From: Deltaproteobacteria bacterium
GTDB lineage: Bacteria > Desulfobacterota > Desulfuromonadia > Desulfuromonadales > BM103
Reading direction: 5' to 3'
Assembly (NCBI GenBank): GCA_019313105.1
Contig: JAFDBW010000187.1
Span: forward strand, 1 to 15,382
Length of the DNA stretch: 15,382 nucleotides
Part shown: one piece after another, positions 6,841-13,344 of the stretch
How positions within the stretch are numbered: position 1 is the first letter of the stretch
Layout: the number at the start of each line of letters is the position of its first letter
Program-made: the position numbers and the translations under genes
The notes under the pieces: generated by a model
Told to the model about the DNA's origin: nothing
Database searches by the model: none
What the model saw: the letters and a program-made list of their open reading frames with translations, nothing else

Positions 6841-8119
6841 CCTTGACAAGATCTCTGCCGCAAGACAAAAGATCGCCGTTATCGGAGGCGGAGTTGCCGG
6901 CATTGTCTCGGCCTACCTGCTTCAGCAAAGGCACGATGTGATGCTCTTTGAGCAGAACGATTACCTGGGCGGGCACACCCATACCATCGAGATCAGGAAT
7001 GGCCCGGATGCCGGCGTGGCGGTAGACACCGGTTTTATCGTGCTCAACGATGCCACCTACCCGTTATTCAAGAAGTTCCTTGCTCAACTCGGCGTGGAGA
7101 CGCGAATTTCAGAGATGTCTTTCGGTTTCCAATGCCATCAAACCGGCCTGGTCTATGCGGGAACCAACCTGAACAGCCTGTTCGCACAGCGCCGCAACCT
7201 GGTCAGCCCGGTGTTCTTTAAATTTCTGATGGAAATACGTCGTTTCTGTACACAGGCCCAGGAAGATTTAACCCGCGACGAGGTAGGCGATGTCACGCTT
7301 GGCGAATATCTTCATGCAGGGAATTATTCCTCATACATGATCGACAATTACCTGGTGCCGATGGCTGCAGCGATCTGGTCGTCACCCGCGGTGCAGATTC
7401 ATGACTTCCCCGCCGGGCCTTTTCTGCACTTCTTCCGAAACCATGGGCTGCTCTCTTTACGCGACCGGCCTCAGTGGCGCACCGTCGTCGGTGGCAGCTT
7501 TGCTTATGTCAAAAAGTTCGTCAATAGTTTCCGTGGTCAGCTTCATCTGGACTTTCCTGTGCGTTGTGTCAAACGCTTGCCCGACCAGGTCCGGCTGATG
7601 CTTGGTGACGGGTCTTCGATGGATTTTGACCAGGTCGTTATTGCAACGCATGCCGACCAGGCTCTGACACTGCTTCTCGACCCGAGCGAGCGGGAGCAGC
7701 AACTCCTCTCTCCCTGGAAGTACCAGCTGAACCATACGGTCCTGCATACAGACGCCTCGATACTGCCTGAGCAAAGACACGCCTGGGCCGCCTGGAACTT
7801 CACCCGGGAGCAGTCTGACCAGGAACGACCGGTTTTTGTCACCTATTACATGAATCGCTTGCAGGGCTTGCGGACTCAAAACGATTACTGTGTCACCCTG
7901 AACCGGCATGATCCCTTCAGAGCAAATACCGTGATCGCCGAGATGGATTACCATCATCCTCTTTACAGTTTTGAGTCAATGAGGACCCAAAAAAGTTTGC
8001 CAGAGCTCAATGGCTGCAACCGGACCTGTTTCTGTGGCAGCTATTTCGGCTATGGTTTCCATGAAGATGCCGTGCGAGCAGGCGTCAACGTGGCTGAGAT
8101 GTTCGGGGTGTCGCTTTGA
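6833..8119 (+). CDS. FAD-dependent amine oxidase-like oxidoreductase of the Cfa/DUF1365 cluster
   Basis: The 428-residue flavoprotein has an N-terminal Rossmann fold, VIGGGVAGIVSA (16-27), with E40 ending the second strand and GGHTHT (46-51) plus VDTGFIVLN (64-72) as in the amine-oxidase/phytoene-desaturase-like group. Relatives sit beside DUF1365 and cyclopropane synthase genes in many proteobacteria and are presumed to act on fatty acyl chains. In Rhodobacter a comparable gene set in the singlet-oxygen regulon has been linked to furan fatty acid synthesis, from recollection. The start at 6833 is set by GGAG six bases upstream. The longer frame from 6770 lies inside DUF1295. The TGA overlaps the TTG of the next gene. 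Substrate not determined by sequence. Confidence 0.87.
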   Translation: MTNLDKISAARQKIAVIGGGVAGIVSAYLLQQRHDVMLFEQNDYLGGHTHTIEIRNGPDAGVAVDTGFIVLNDATYPLFKKFLAQLGVETRISEMSFGFQCHQTGLVYAGTNLNSLFAQRRNLVSPVFFKFLMEIRRFCTQAQEDLTRDEVGDVTLGEYLHAGNYSSYMIDNYLVPMAAAIWSSPAVQIHDFPAGPFLHFFRNHGLLSLRDRPQWRTVVGGSFAYVKKFVNSFRGQLHLDFPVRCVKRLPDQVRLMLGDGSSMDFDQVVIATHADQALTLLLDPSEREQQLLSPWKYQLNHTVLHTDASILPEQRHAWAAWNFTREQSDQERPVFVTYYMNRLQGLRTQNDYCVTLNRHDPFRANTVIAEMDYHHPLYSFESMRTQKSLPELNGCNRTCFCGSYFGYGFHEDAVRAGVNVAEMFGVSL

Positions 8120-10089
8120 ATTCGAAAATCTATTTCGGTGAAGTCGTACATTCTCGCCTGGTGCCGGTGGAGCATAAGTTTCGCTACCCGGTCTATTTCT
8201 ATGCTTTCGAGCTGGATGAACTGGAAGAGCTGGCTAGGGACAACCCGCTATTCGGTTATAACCAGCTACGACCGGTCGCGATCCATGACCGCGACTACCT
8301 GGTCCCCGGCGACCAGACTATCCGGGAAAAAGTATCTTCGGTCTTGTCAGAAGCCGGCATGGACTTCTCCCTCGGCAAGGTCATCCTGGTGACTGCGGCG
8401 CGTTATTTCAATTATATCTTCAACCCGATCAGTTTTTTTTATTGCCATGACACCTCCGACCGGTTGGCCTGTATCCTGGCCCAGGTAAACAATACTTTTG
8501 GCGAAATGCACCTCTATCCGCTTGTCGCCGAAGGATCCGAACCGCTGGACGGGCGTTTGCGCTTTGTTGCCGCTAAACAGTTTCACGTTTCGCCGTTCTT
8601 TCCCCGCAAAGGGCAATATGAGTTCCGGCTCACAGCTGCTTCCGACCAGATCGACAACACGATCCGCTATCACCTCGATGACCAGCTTTCGTTGGTCGCC
8701 CGCATTTCCGGTTCAGCGGTACCTATGACAAGATTGAGCCTGGCCAAGACGATTATTGCCCACCCCATCTGTGCCAGCCTGACCATGCCGAGAATTCTCT
8801 GGCAGGCGGCCAGACTACATTGGCAAAGGAGGTTGCCTGTGTACGAAAAGCCTGTACCGAACAGTGAGATGACGATCCGCGCGGTTCCGCCGTCTTGTTT
8901 CGACCGAATCGGTATGAACATGATCATCAAGTTCCTTGCCCGGCTGCCCGAGGGGGAGTTGACCCTGAAGACCCCTGACGGGCAATCGCAACGCTTTGGC
9001 AAGCCAGGCACCGCGCCCGCTCTTGAACTAAGGATTCATCAGTATCGTTTTTTCCGGCGGGTGATGGTTGCCGGCGATATCGGGTTCGGTGAAGCTTATA
9101 CAGACGGTGACTGGACAACATCTGACCTGCCCGGATTGTTGACCTTGATCGCCCGCAACGAGTCAGTCATGGACGACCGGAGTATTTTCACGTCGACCGT
9201 GGGCCGTGCAGTCAATTACCTGCGACATCTGAAACGGCCCAATACTATCATGGGCAGCGACCGCAATATCCGTGAACATTACGACCTGAGCAACGATTTC
9301 TTTGCCACCTTCCTGGACCCGAGCATGACCTACTCGTGCGGTTTGTTCAAAAACCCCGGTGAGTCACTTGAACAGGCCCAGAAAAATAAGCTGCAGACGA
9401 TCATCTCGAAAGCCGGGATCACCTCTAAAGACCACGTCCTCGAAATCGGCTGCGGCTGGGGCAGCTTTGCCATAGAAGCTGTTCGACGGACCGGTTGCAG
9501 GGTGACGGGAATCACCATCTCGCGGGAGCAGCTGGAGCTGGCGCAAAGGAGGGTTATTGAGGCCAGCCTGCAGGACCGGATTGAGCTCCGCCTTTGCGAT
9601 TACCGCCATATCGGAGCGCAATTTGACAAACTCGTTTCGATTGAGATGCTCGAAGCGGTCGGGCACGCCGGGCTGGGCCCATTCTTCAAGGCCTGCCACG
9701 ATGCCCTCTTACCAGGGGGCTGTGCCGTGATCCAGGTGATCACGATTCCTGACCGCAAGTACAATGCGTACCGTTTCAGCTCCGACTGGATTCGCAAACA
9801 CATCTTCCCCGGCGGTCACCTGCCCTCGCTGGGTGCCATGCAAGAAGCGATGGCTAAGAACTCGTCTCTTGAATTATCCAACCTTGAAAATTTTGCTTTC
9901 GATTATGCCAAGACGCTTGACCTTTGGCGGGCAACTCTACTGCAGAAGCACGAGGAGATTCGTGCACAAGGGTTTGATGAGTCTTTCATCCGCAAGTGGG
10001 AATATTACTTTGCCTACTGCCAGGCCGGTTTCAATGCGCGGATTATCGACCTGGCTCAACTGGTTCTCGACAAGCCGGAACAATCATAA
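8116..10089 (+). CDS. DUF1365 - cyclopropane-fatty-acyl-phospholipid synthase fusion
   Basis: One uninterrupted 657-residue frame joins two proteins that are usually separate neighbours. Residues 1 to about 240 are DUF1365 (KIYFGEVVHSRLVPVEHKF, then RYFNYIFNPISFFYCHD near 97-112). Residues about 262-655 are a Cfa-type methyltransferase: EHYDLSNDFF (387-396), SAM motif VLEIGCGWGS (441-450), the SIEMLEAVGH segment (508-517) that holds the bicarbonate-binding glutamate in Cfa enzymes, HIFPGGHLPS (562-571), and YYFAYCQAGFNAR (630-642). Cfa adds a methylene from S-adenosylmethionine across cis double bonds of membrane phospholipids. The start is TTG overlapping the previous stop (TTGA), with GGGGTG before it. 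An internal ribosome site at 8825-8832 with GTG 8839 could also yield the free synthase. DUF1365 has no established activity. Confidence 0.88.
   Translation: MNSKIYFGEVVHSRLVPVEHKFRYPVYFYAFELDELEELARDNPLFGYNQLRPVAIHDRDYLVPGDQTIREKVSSVLSEAGMDFSLGKVILVTAARYFNYIFNPISFFYCHDTSDRLACILAQVNNTFGEMHLYPLVAEGSEPLDGRLRFVAAKQFHVSPFFPRKGQYEFRLTAASDQIDNTIRYHLDDQLSLVARISGSAVPMTRLSLAKTIIAHPICASLTMPRILWQAARLHWQRRLPVYEKPVPNSEMTIRAVPPSCFDRIGMNMIIKFLARLPEGELTLKTPDGQSQRFGKPGTAPALELRIHQYRFFRRVMVAGDIGFGEAYTDGDWTTSDLPGLLTLIARNESVMDDRSIFTSTVGRAVNYLRHLKRPNTIMGSDRNIREHYDLSNDFFATFLDPSMTYSCGLFKNPGESLEQAQKNKLQTIISKAGITSKDHVLEIGCGWGSFAIEAVRRTGCRVTGITISREQLELAQRRVIEASLQDRIELRLCDYRHIGAQFDKLVSIEMLEAVGHAGLGPFFKACHDALLPGGCAVIQVITIPDRKYNAYRFSSDWIRKHIFPGGHLPSLGAMQEAMAKNSSLELSNLENFAFDYAKTLDLWRATLLQKHEEIRAQGFDESFIRKWEYYFAYCQAGFNARIIDLAQLVLDKPEQS
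8825..8841 (+). promoter_or_regulatory. Internal ribosome binding site and GTG start for free Cfa domain
   Basis: AAAGGAGG (8825-8832) is followed after six bases by GTG (8839-8841), in frame as residue 242 of the DUF1365-Cfa fusion and exactly at the domain boundary. It is the strongest Shine-Dalgarno match in this operon. Starting here would give a 416-residue protein, a normal length for a stand-alone cyclopropane synthase. Confidence 0.55.
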
Positions 10090-10098
10090 AGAGGGCTT

Positions 10099-10659
10099 AT
10101 GCTTCTCTCGCCACTGGCAACCAAAATCCTCAACATCACCCTTTATCAGGTGGGTTGGTTCTGCTGCGTTCTCGGTGCCGGTTGGGGGTCCCCGGTCGCC
10201 GGTGGCTTACTCGCTCTATTATTGGCTGGAGCGCACCTGGTGCTGGCCCAGGAATGGAAAAAAGAAGCCCTTTTAATGCTCTCGGCCTGTCTGTTGGGTG
10301 TCGCCGTTGACAGCATTCAGCAGGCGGTCGGTTTGTTTACTTTCACAAGCCACCCGGACTGGCCGCTCTGGCTGCCGCTCTGGGTGTTTGTGATCTGGGC
10401 CCAGTTTGCCACCCTCTTCCATTATGCCCTGTACTGGATGTCGGGACGTTATCTGCTTGCCGCCATCTTTGGCCTGTTCGGCGGCCCGCTCGCCTACTGG
10501 GCGGGGATCAGGATGGGGGCGGCATACTTTGGCCCCGACCCGCTCGTAACCATCGTTTGCCTGGCAATGGTCTGGGCGACAGTGACTCCGATACTGTGTC
10601 GATTGAGTGTTTACCTTGATGATCAAGAAGGGGTTTATCGCTGGGGCCATTCCAAATAA
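10099..10659 (+). CDS. DUF2878 integral membrane protein
   Basis: The 186-residue product is highly hydrophobic, with about six membrane segments (near 12-30, 33-50, 57-75, 90-112, 115-135 and 145-170). The pattern NITLYQVGWFCCVLGA at the start and LWVFVIWAQFATLFHYALYWM in the middle are those of DUF2878. This family is found almost only beside Cfa/DUF1365/FAD-oxidoreductase genes, which implies a role in the same lipid pathway at the inner membrane. The activity is unknown. It begins 9 bases after the Cfa stop with GAGGG unusually close to the ATG, so translation is probably coupled. Its stop is 3 bases from the convergent DUF2177 stop, with no visible terminator hairpin between them. Confidence 0.83.
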   Translation: MLLSPLATKILNITLYQVGWFCCVLGAGWGSPVAGGLLALLLAGAHLVLAQEWKKEALLMLSACLLGVAVDSIQQAVGLFTFTSHPDWPLWLPLWVFVIWAQFATLFHYALYWMSGRYLLAAIFGLFGGPLAYWAGIRMGAAYFGPDPLVTIVCLAMVWATVTPILCRLSVYLDDQEGVYRWGHSK

Positions 10660-10662
10660 CCG

Positions 10663-11070
10663 TCAGTTTAACCAACGACTGATCAGGTAGCTTCCGGTCG
10701 CAACCGATGTGCACAGCACGGTTCCCCATGCAATATCAATGACCACGATCTTGATCGGCCAGTCTTTCAAGGTCGCCAGGTTGGTCAAGTCATAGGTCGC
10801 GTAGGTGAAGAAACCGAACAGAGCGCCCCAGATGGCTGCTTTGGCCATGGACTGGGCATCGATCGCCGGTTTCACGGCAAACAGGATAATGCCGGCAATG
10901 TACATGAAATAGAAAACCATGGCCGCAAGCCAGTTGACGTCCGGGCTGAGCAGGTGCGCCAGGTTCTTTTGGTAGAGGTCTTTGGCGATGACTCCCAGCC
11001 AGAGCAGATCGATGGCAAAAAAGACCGGGACCGTCAAGAGATAGAGCTTCAGGTAATACCAGATATTCAT
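10663..11070 (-). CDS. DUF2177 integral membrane protein
   Basis: The product of 135 residues has four membrane segments. It carries the DUF2177 pattern: LYLLTVPVFFAIDLLWLGVIAKDLYQ in the first segment, then FYFMYIAGIILFAVKPA, GALFGFFTYATYDLTNLATLKDWP and a last helix with DIAWGTVLCTSVATGSY. Its function is unknown. In other genomes it co-occurs with the Cfa/DUF1365 cluster. Two ATGs are possible. The second (11070) is preceded by CGGAA at a normal distance, while the first (11076) directly abuts it, so the second is preferred. It follows the DUF523-DUF1722 gene on the same strand with a gap of about 33 bases, so the two are probably cotranscribed. Confidence 0.82.
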   Translation of the reverse strand: MNIWYYLKLYLLTVPVFFAIDLLWLGVIAKDLYQKNLAHLLSPDVNWLAAMVFYFMYIAGIILFAVKPAIDAQSMAKAAIWGALFGFFTYATYDLTNLATLKDWPIKIVVIDIAWGTVLCTSVATGSYLISRWLN

Positions 11071-11103
11071 GATCATTTCCGTGAAAAAGACCTTTCACTG
11101 AAA

Positions 11104-12057
11104 CTAAACGTGATTACGCAATTTCAGTTCCAAAGGGTGTGGGCAGAGGTAGACCTGCTGCTGCAGATATGGCTGCTTGTATTTGCGGACAAAATGATTG
11201 AGCAGGGTAATCGGCACGATCAGTGGGATCAATCCTGCCCGGTAGTCCGCGATGACCCCTAGCATCTCCTGCTTTTCGTCGGTACTGAGTTGTTTTTTGA
11301 AATAACCAAGCACATGCTGCAGAACGTTGACGTGTTTGGCGACCGTCGTCTTCAGCCGCAAGCCTTTCATCAACAGAGCCATGTACTGCTTGCAAACCTC
11401 GTCAAAGGATTGATCTCCCTGACTGGCGACCAGCTTACCCAGCTGCCGATAGATTTCCGTACTGTGCGACAGGATCAGAAGCTTGTGACGGGTATGGAAA
11501 TCGACCAGGGCGCCTCGTTTCCTGGCCCCCGCGACACTCTCCCGCCAGCGTTTGAGGGTGAAGATGATTTCGATGAAGTTTTCCCGCAGTTTCGGGTCAT
11601 GCAGGCGGCCGTCTTCTTCCACCGGCAAGAGCGGAAAATGCTCCATGAACGCTTTGGCAAAGAGGCCGACACCCTGGGTGTTGGGGCTGCCGTTCTTGTC
11701 GTAGAGTTTGACCCGTGCCATGCCGCTGCTCGGCGATTTTGACTTGAACACGAACCCGCTCAGGTCTTCTTTTTCCAGTTCCGCTACACGTTTGCGCGCC
11801 CAGGCCTGCATGCTCTCGGTGATATCCTCGCCGCTTTTCGAAAAGACCAGGCGTTGATTCTCCGGCTGCCCGACAAGCCTTAATGTCTCGCGCGGGGTTG
11901 GCAGACCAAGCTCCACCTCAGGGCAAACCGGCACATATTCAACGTAGCGCCCCAGTGTCCCGGTCAGGAAACGATCGTGTTTATGACTGCCATCAAAGCG
12001 GACTTTTTCACCAAGCAGGCAGGAGCTGATTCCCAATCGCAATTTTTCTTCAGGCAT
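11104..12057 (-). CDS. DUF523-DUF1722 protein (TudS/YbgA-like) lacking one cluster cysteine
   Basis: The 317-residue protein joins DUF523 (about 5-150: GISSCLLGEKVRFDG near 9-23, VCPEVELG near 44-51) and DUF1722 (about 180-310: DFHTRHKLLILSH, then KHVNVLQHVLGYFKK). Stand-alone DUF523 proteins include the thiouracil desulfurase TudS, whose [4Fe-4S] cluster is held by three cysteines. DUF1722 is the E. coli YbgA domain, encoded next to photolyase. The first two cysteines are present, but the expected SPSCG is SPSSG here (codons AGC AGC near 11720), so the third ligand appears lost. The start has AAGGAG five bases before the ATG. Its leader contains the GTTAAA/TTTAAC palindrome, shared with the divergent lipocalin-SRPBCC-peroxiredoxin operon. 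Activity cannot be assumed. Confidence 0.85.
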   Translation of the reverse strand: MPEEKLRLGISSCLLGEKVRFDGSHKHDRFLTGTLGRYVEYVPVCPEVELGLPTPRETLRLVGQPENQRLVFSKSGEDITESMQAWARKRVAELEKEDLSGFVFKSKSPSSGMARVKLYDKNGSPNTQGVGLFAKAFMEHFPLLPVEEDGRLHDPKLRENFIEIIFTLKRWRESVAGARKRGALVDFHTRHKLLILSHSTEIYRQLGKLVASQGDQSFDEVCKQYMALLMKGLRLKTTVAKHVNVLQHVLGYFKKQLSTDEKQEMLGVIADYRAGLIPLIVPITLLNHFVRKYKQPYLQQQVYLCPHPLELKLRNHV

Positions 12058-12081
12058 GTTTTCTCCTTATCATGAGTTGTC

Positions 12082-12096
12082 GTTAAACATTTTAAC
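12082..12096. promoter_or_regulatory. Palindrome GTTAAA-CAT-TTTAAC between divergent operons
   Basis: A perfect 6-3-6 inverted repeat stands 24 bases upstream of the DUF523-DUF1722 ATG and just upstream of the -35 candidate of the lipocalin operon. It differs by one central base from the palindrome at 460-474. The position between divergent genes suits an operator acting on both sides. Confidence 0.4.
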
Positions 12097-12109
12097 AGCT
12101 TTCTGTAAG

Positions 12110-12137
12110 TTGTGTTATCGGCAGACTCTGGGATAAT
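12110..12137 (+). promoter_or_regulatory. Candidate sigma70 promoter of the lipocalin-SRPBCC-peroxiredoxin operon
   Basis: TTGTGT (12110-12115) and GATAAT (12132-12137) are 16 bases apart, and the -10 matches the consensus at 5 of 6 positions. A transcript starting near 12144 would have a leader of about 28 bases carrying the GAGGTG ribosome site before the ATG at 12172. Confidence 0.42.
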
Positions 12138-12171
12138 TGTTTGGGCGTATATAAGACGAGGTGTTTATAGA

Positions 12172-12330
12172 ATGAAAGCTCTTGTACTCACTGCCAGTTC
12201 ACTCCTTTTTACCGGTTGTGTCGCCGCACCTTCCGGTGTTGCCGTGGTCAAGGGCTTCGACCTGGATCGCGCACCCGGGACCTGGTACGAGATTGCCCGT
12301 CCAGACCATCGTTTCGAGCACGGGGGCTGA
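12172..12330 (+). pseudogene. Truncated bacterial lipocalin (Blc-like), N-terminal 52 residues only
   Basis: The frame encodes a lipoprotein signal peptide ending at a lipobox-like FTGC (residues 13-16, approximately) and then the first lipocalin motif, GFDLDRAPGTWYEIARPDHRFEHG, which holds the conserved G-x-W of the family. A TGA follows at 12328-12330. Blc-type lipocalins are about 170-180 residues long and bind lysophospholipids at the outer membrane. The remaining beta strands are missing: no lipocalin sequence follows in any frame, because the SRPBCC gene starts five bases later. This looks like an internal deletion that removed the lipocalin body and left promoter, ribosome site (GAGGTG) and start intact. 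It may survive as a leader that couples translation to the SRPBCC gene. A lipocalin relocated elsewhere cannot be excluded. Confidence 0.75.
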
Positions 12331-12335
12331 CAGAC

Positions 12336-12803
12336 ATGCATGTCATCGATAAAAAGATTACACTCCATGCCGCACCGCAGGAGGTTTGGGCATTCCTCGC
12401 CACCCCGCTGAACCTTAATGAGCTGACGCCCCCGGACCTTGAATTCAGGATCCTCTCCGACCTGCCGGACAAAATGTACAACGGCCTGATGATCACCTAC
12501 GAAATCGCGATTCCCTTGTTCGGCACACATCGCTGGCTGACCGAGATCAAGCATATCAACGAAGGCGTCAGCTTTGTCGATGAGCAAAGTGTCGGGCCAT
12601 ACAAGCTCTGGTATCATCAACACTTCATAGAGCCGGTTGGCAAAGAGATGACCAGGATGATCGACCGGGTCACATACCTGCTGCCATTTGGTCCGCTCGG
12701 CAGAATGGTCCATAAAGTCAAAGTCAAGCATATGCTGGAGGAGATATTCAATTATCGTACGCAACGCCTGTATGAACTCTTCGGAGAAGGGAGACCACAA
12801 TGA
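12336..12803 (+). CDS. SRPBCC (START/polyketide cyclase-like) family protein
   Basis: The 155-residue soluble protein follows the helix-grip SRPBCC pattern: a first strand HVIDKKITLHAAPQEVWAFLATP with the usual APxEVW turn (residues 13-18), a middle part with RWLTEIKHINEGVSFVDEQSVGPYKLWYHQHFIEP, and a long C-terminal helix (about 128-152). These proteins have a deep hydrophobic cavity for lipids or aromatic ligands. Members of this subgroup lie next to FAD oxidoreductase/DUF1365 lipid genes. The ligand is unknown. GGGGG lies nine bases before the ATG, inside the end of the lipocalin remnant. The stop overlaps the peroxiredoxin ATG (ATGA), so the two are translationally coupled. Confidence 0.83.
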   Translation: MHVIDKKITLHAAPQEVWAFLATPLNLNELTPPDLEFRILSDLPDKMYNGLMITYEIAIPLFGTHRWLTEIKHINEGVSFVDEQSVGPYKLWYHQHFIEPVGKEMTRMIDRVTYLLPFGPLGRMVHKVKVKHMLEEIFNYRTQRLYELFGEGRPQ

Positions 12804-13270
12804 AAAAATTGATCCGCGCAGGAGCCGTCGCCGCGGCAAGCCTGCTGGCATCCAACGCAGCGGCCCTGGAAGTCGGCACCCCGGCGCCCGACTTTACAGC
12901 AGACTCGACGCAGGGCGAAATTAACCTCAGCCAGATCCTGCCCGCTGGGCCGGTCATCCTGGCGTATTATCCCGCCGATTTTACCCCTGGCTGAACCAAT
13001 GAACTGAAGGCTTTTCAGAACGACATCGCGCGTTTTGAAGAGCTCCACGCCCAGGTCCTGGGCGTCAGCGGCGACTCACTGGAAACCCACCGGGATTTTG
13101 CCAAAGAACTTGGATTGACCTTTCCGCTGCTGGTCGACGGCGGCAGCATCCGCAAGCACTATGGTAGTGGCCGGATCACCCACCTGATCGACCGGGACGG
13201 TACCGTCCGCTATGTTCACAAGGGGATGCCGGATAACGAGACACTTCTCCAGGAAATCAGAAAACTGTAA
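12800..13270 (+). CDS. Periplasmic selenocysteine peroxiredoxin (UGA at 12992 read as Sec)
   Basis: Read through the TGA at 12992-12994, the frame gives 156 residues ending at TAA 13268-13270. A Sec signal peptide (KKLIRAGAVAAASLLASNAAA) leads to a thioredoxin-fold peroxiredoxin: GTPAPDF near 28-34, YYPADFTPG then U65 then TNELKAFQ, LGVSGDSLETHRDFAKELGLTFPLLVD, and GRITHLIDRDGTVRYVHKG, whose first Arg is the likely active-site arginine. The UGA is exactly where the peroxidatic cysteine of the TPxCT motif belongs. Homology continues in frame for 91 codons after it, so this is a selenoprotein and not a broken gene. No cysteine is present anywhere, so a resolving thiol must come from a partner (1-Cys type). 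It would reduce peroxides, perhaps lipid peroxides, in the periplasm. AAGGGAG precedes the ATG. Conventional gene callers will truncate it to 64 residues. Confidence 0.9.
12992..13022 (+). promoter_or_regulatory. Selenocysteine UGA with candidate bacterial SECIS hairpin
   Basis: Nine bases after the UGA a hairpin can form: CTGAA (13004-13008), loop GGCTT (13009-13013), TTCAG (13014-13018), a perfect 5-bp stem. The loop begins with GG and lies 15 bases after the UGA. Both fit the general rule for bacterial SECIS elements (short stem, small loop with a G in the first two positions, about 15-35 bases after the UGA). SelB would bind here. Confidence 0.65.
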
Positions 13271-13280
13271 TGCTGGTGAT

Positions 13281-13304
13281 CTGTAAAGAAATATCGATAC
13301 TTTA
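13281..13304. promoter_or_regulatory. Candidate autoregulatory site upstream of the response regulator
   Basis: CTGTAAAG (13281-13288) is the exact reverse complement of CTTTACAG at 15154-15161, which belongs to the phased repeat array before the last gene. TAAAG (13284-13288) is mirrored by CTTTA (13300-13304). The site sits in the 74-base gap before the regulator gene, where autoregulation would act. The match is short and may be chance. Confidence 0.25.
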
Positions 13305-13344
13305 ATGGCGGTACTGTTATCAGTGGATTTTACAAGGGCGCCGA

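Noticed and set aside
11290..11742. 150-codon plus-strand ORF inside the DUF523-DUF1722 gene
   Set aside because: Antisense shadow of a gene with clear domain matches; no ribosome site or family.
12328..12330. TGA ending the lipocalin stub as a second selenocysteine codon
   Set aside because: The codons after it show no lipocalin similarity, overlap the start of the SRPBCC gene in another frame, and meet another stop. The position in lipocalins holds no cysteine.
12752..13048. Minus-strand ORF opposite the peroxiredoxin
   Set aside because: It spans the selenoprotein gene antisense, has no recognisable domain or ribosome site, and vanishes as a candidate once the UGA is read through.
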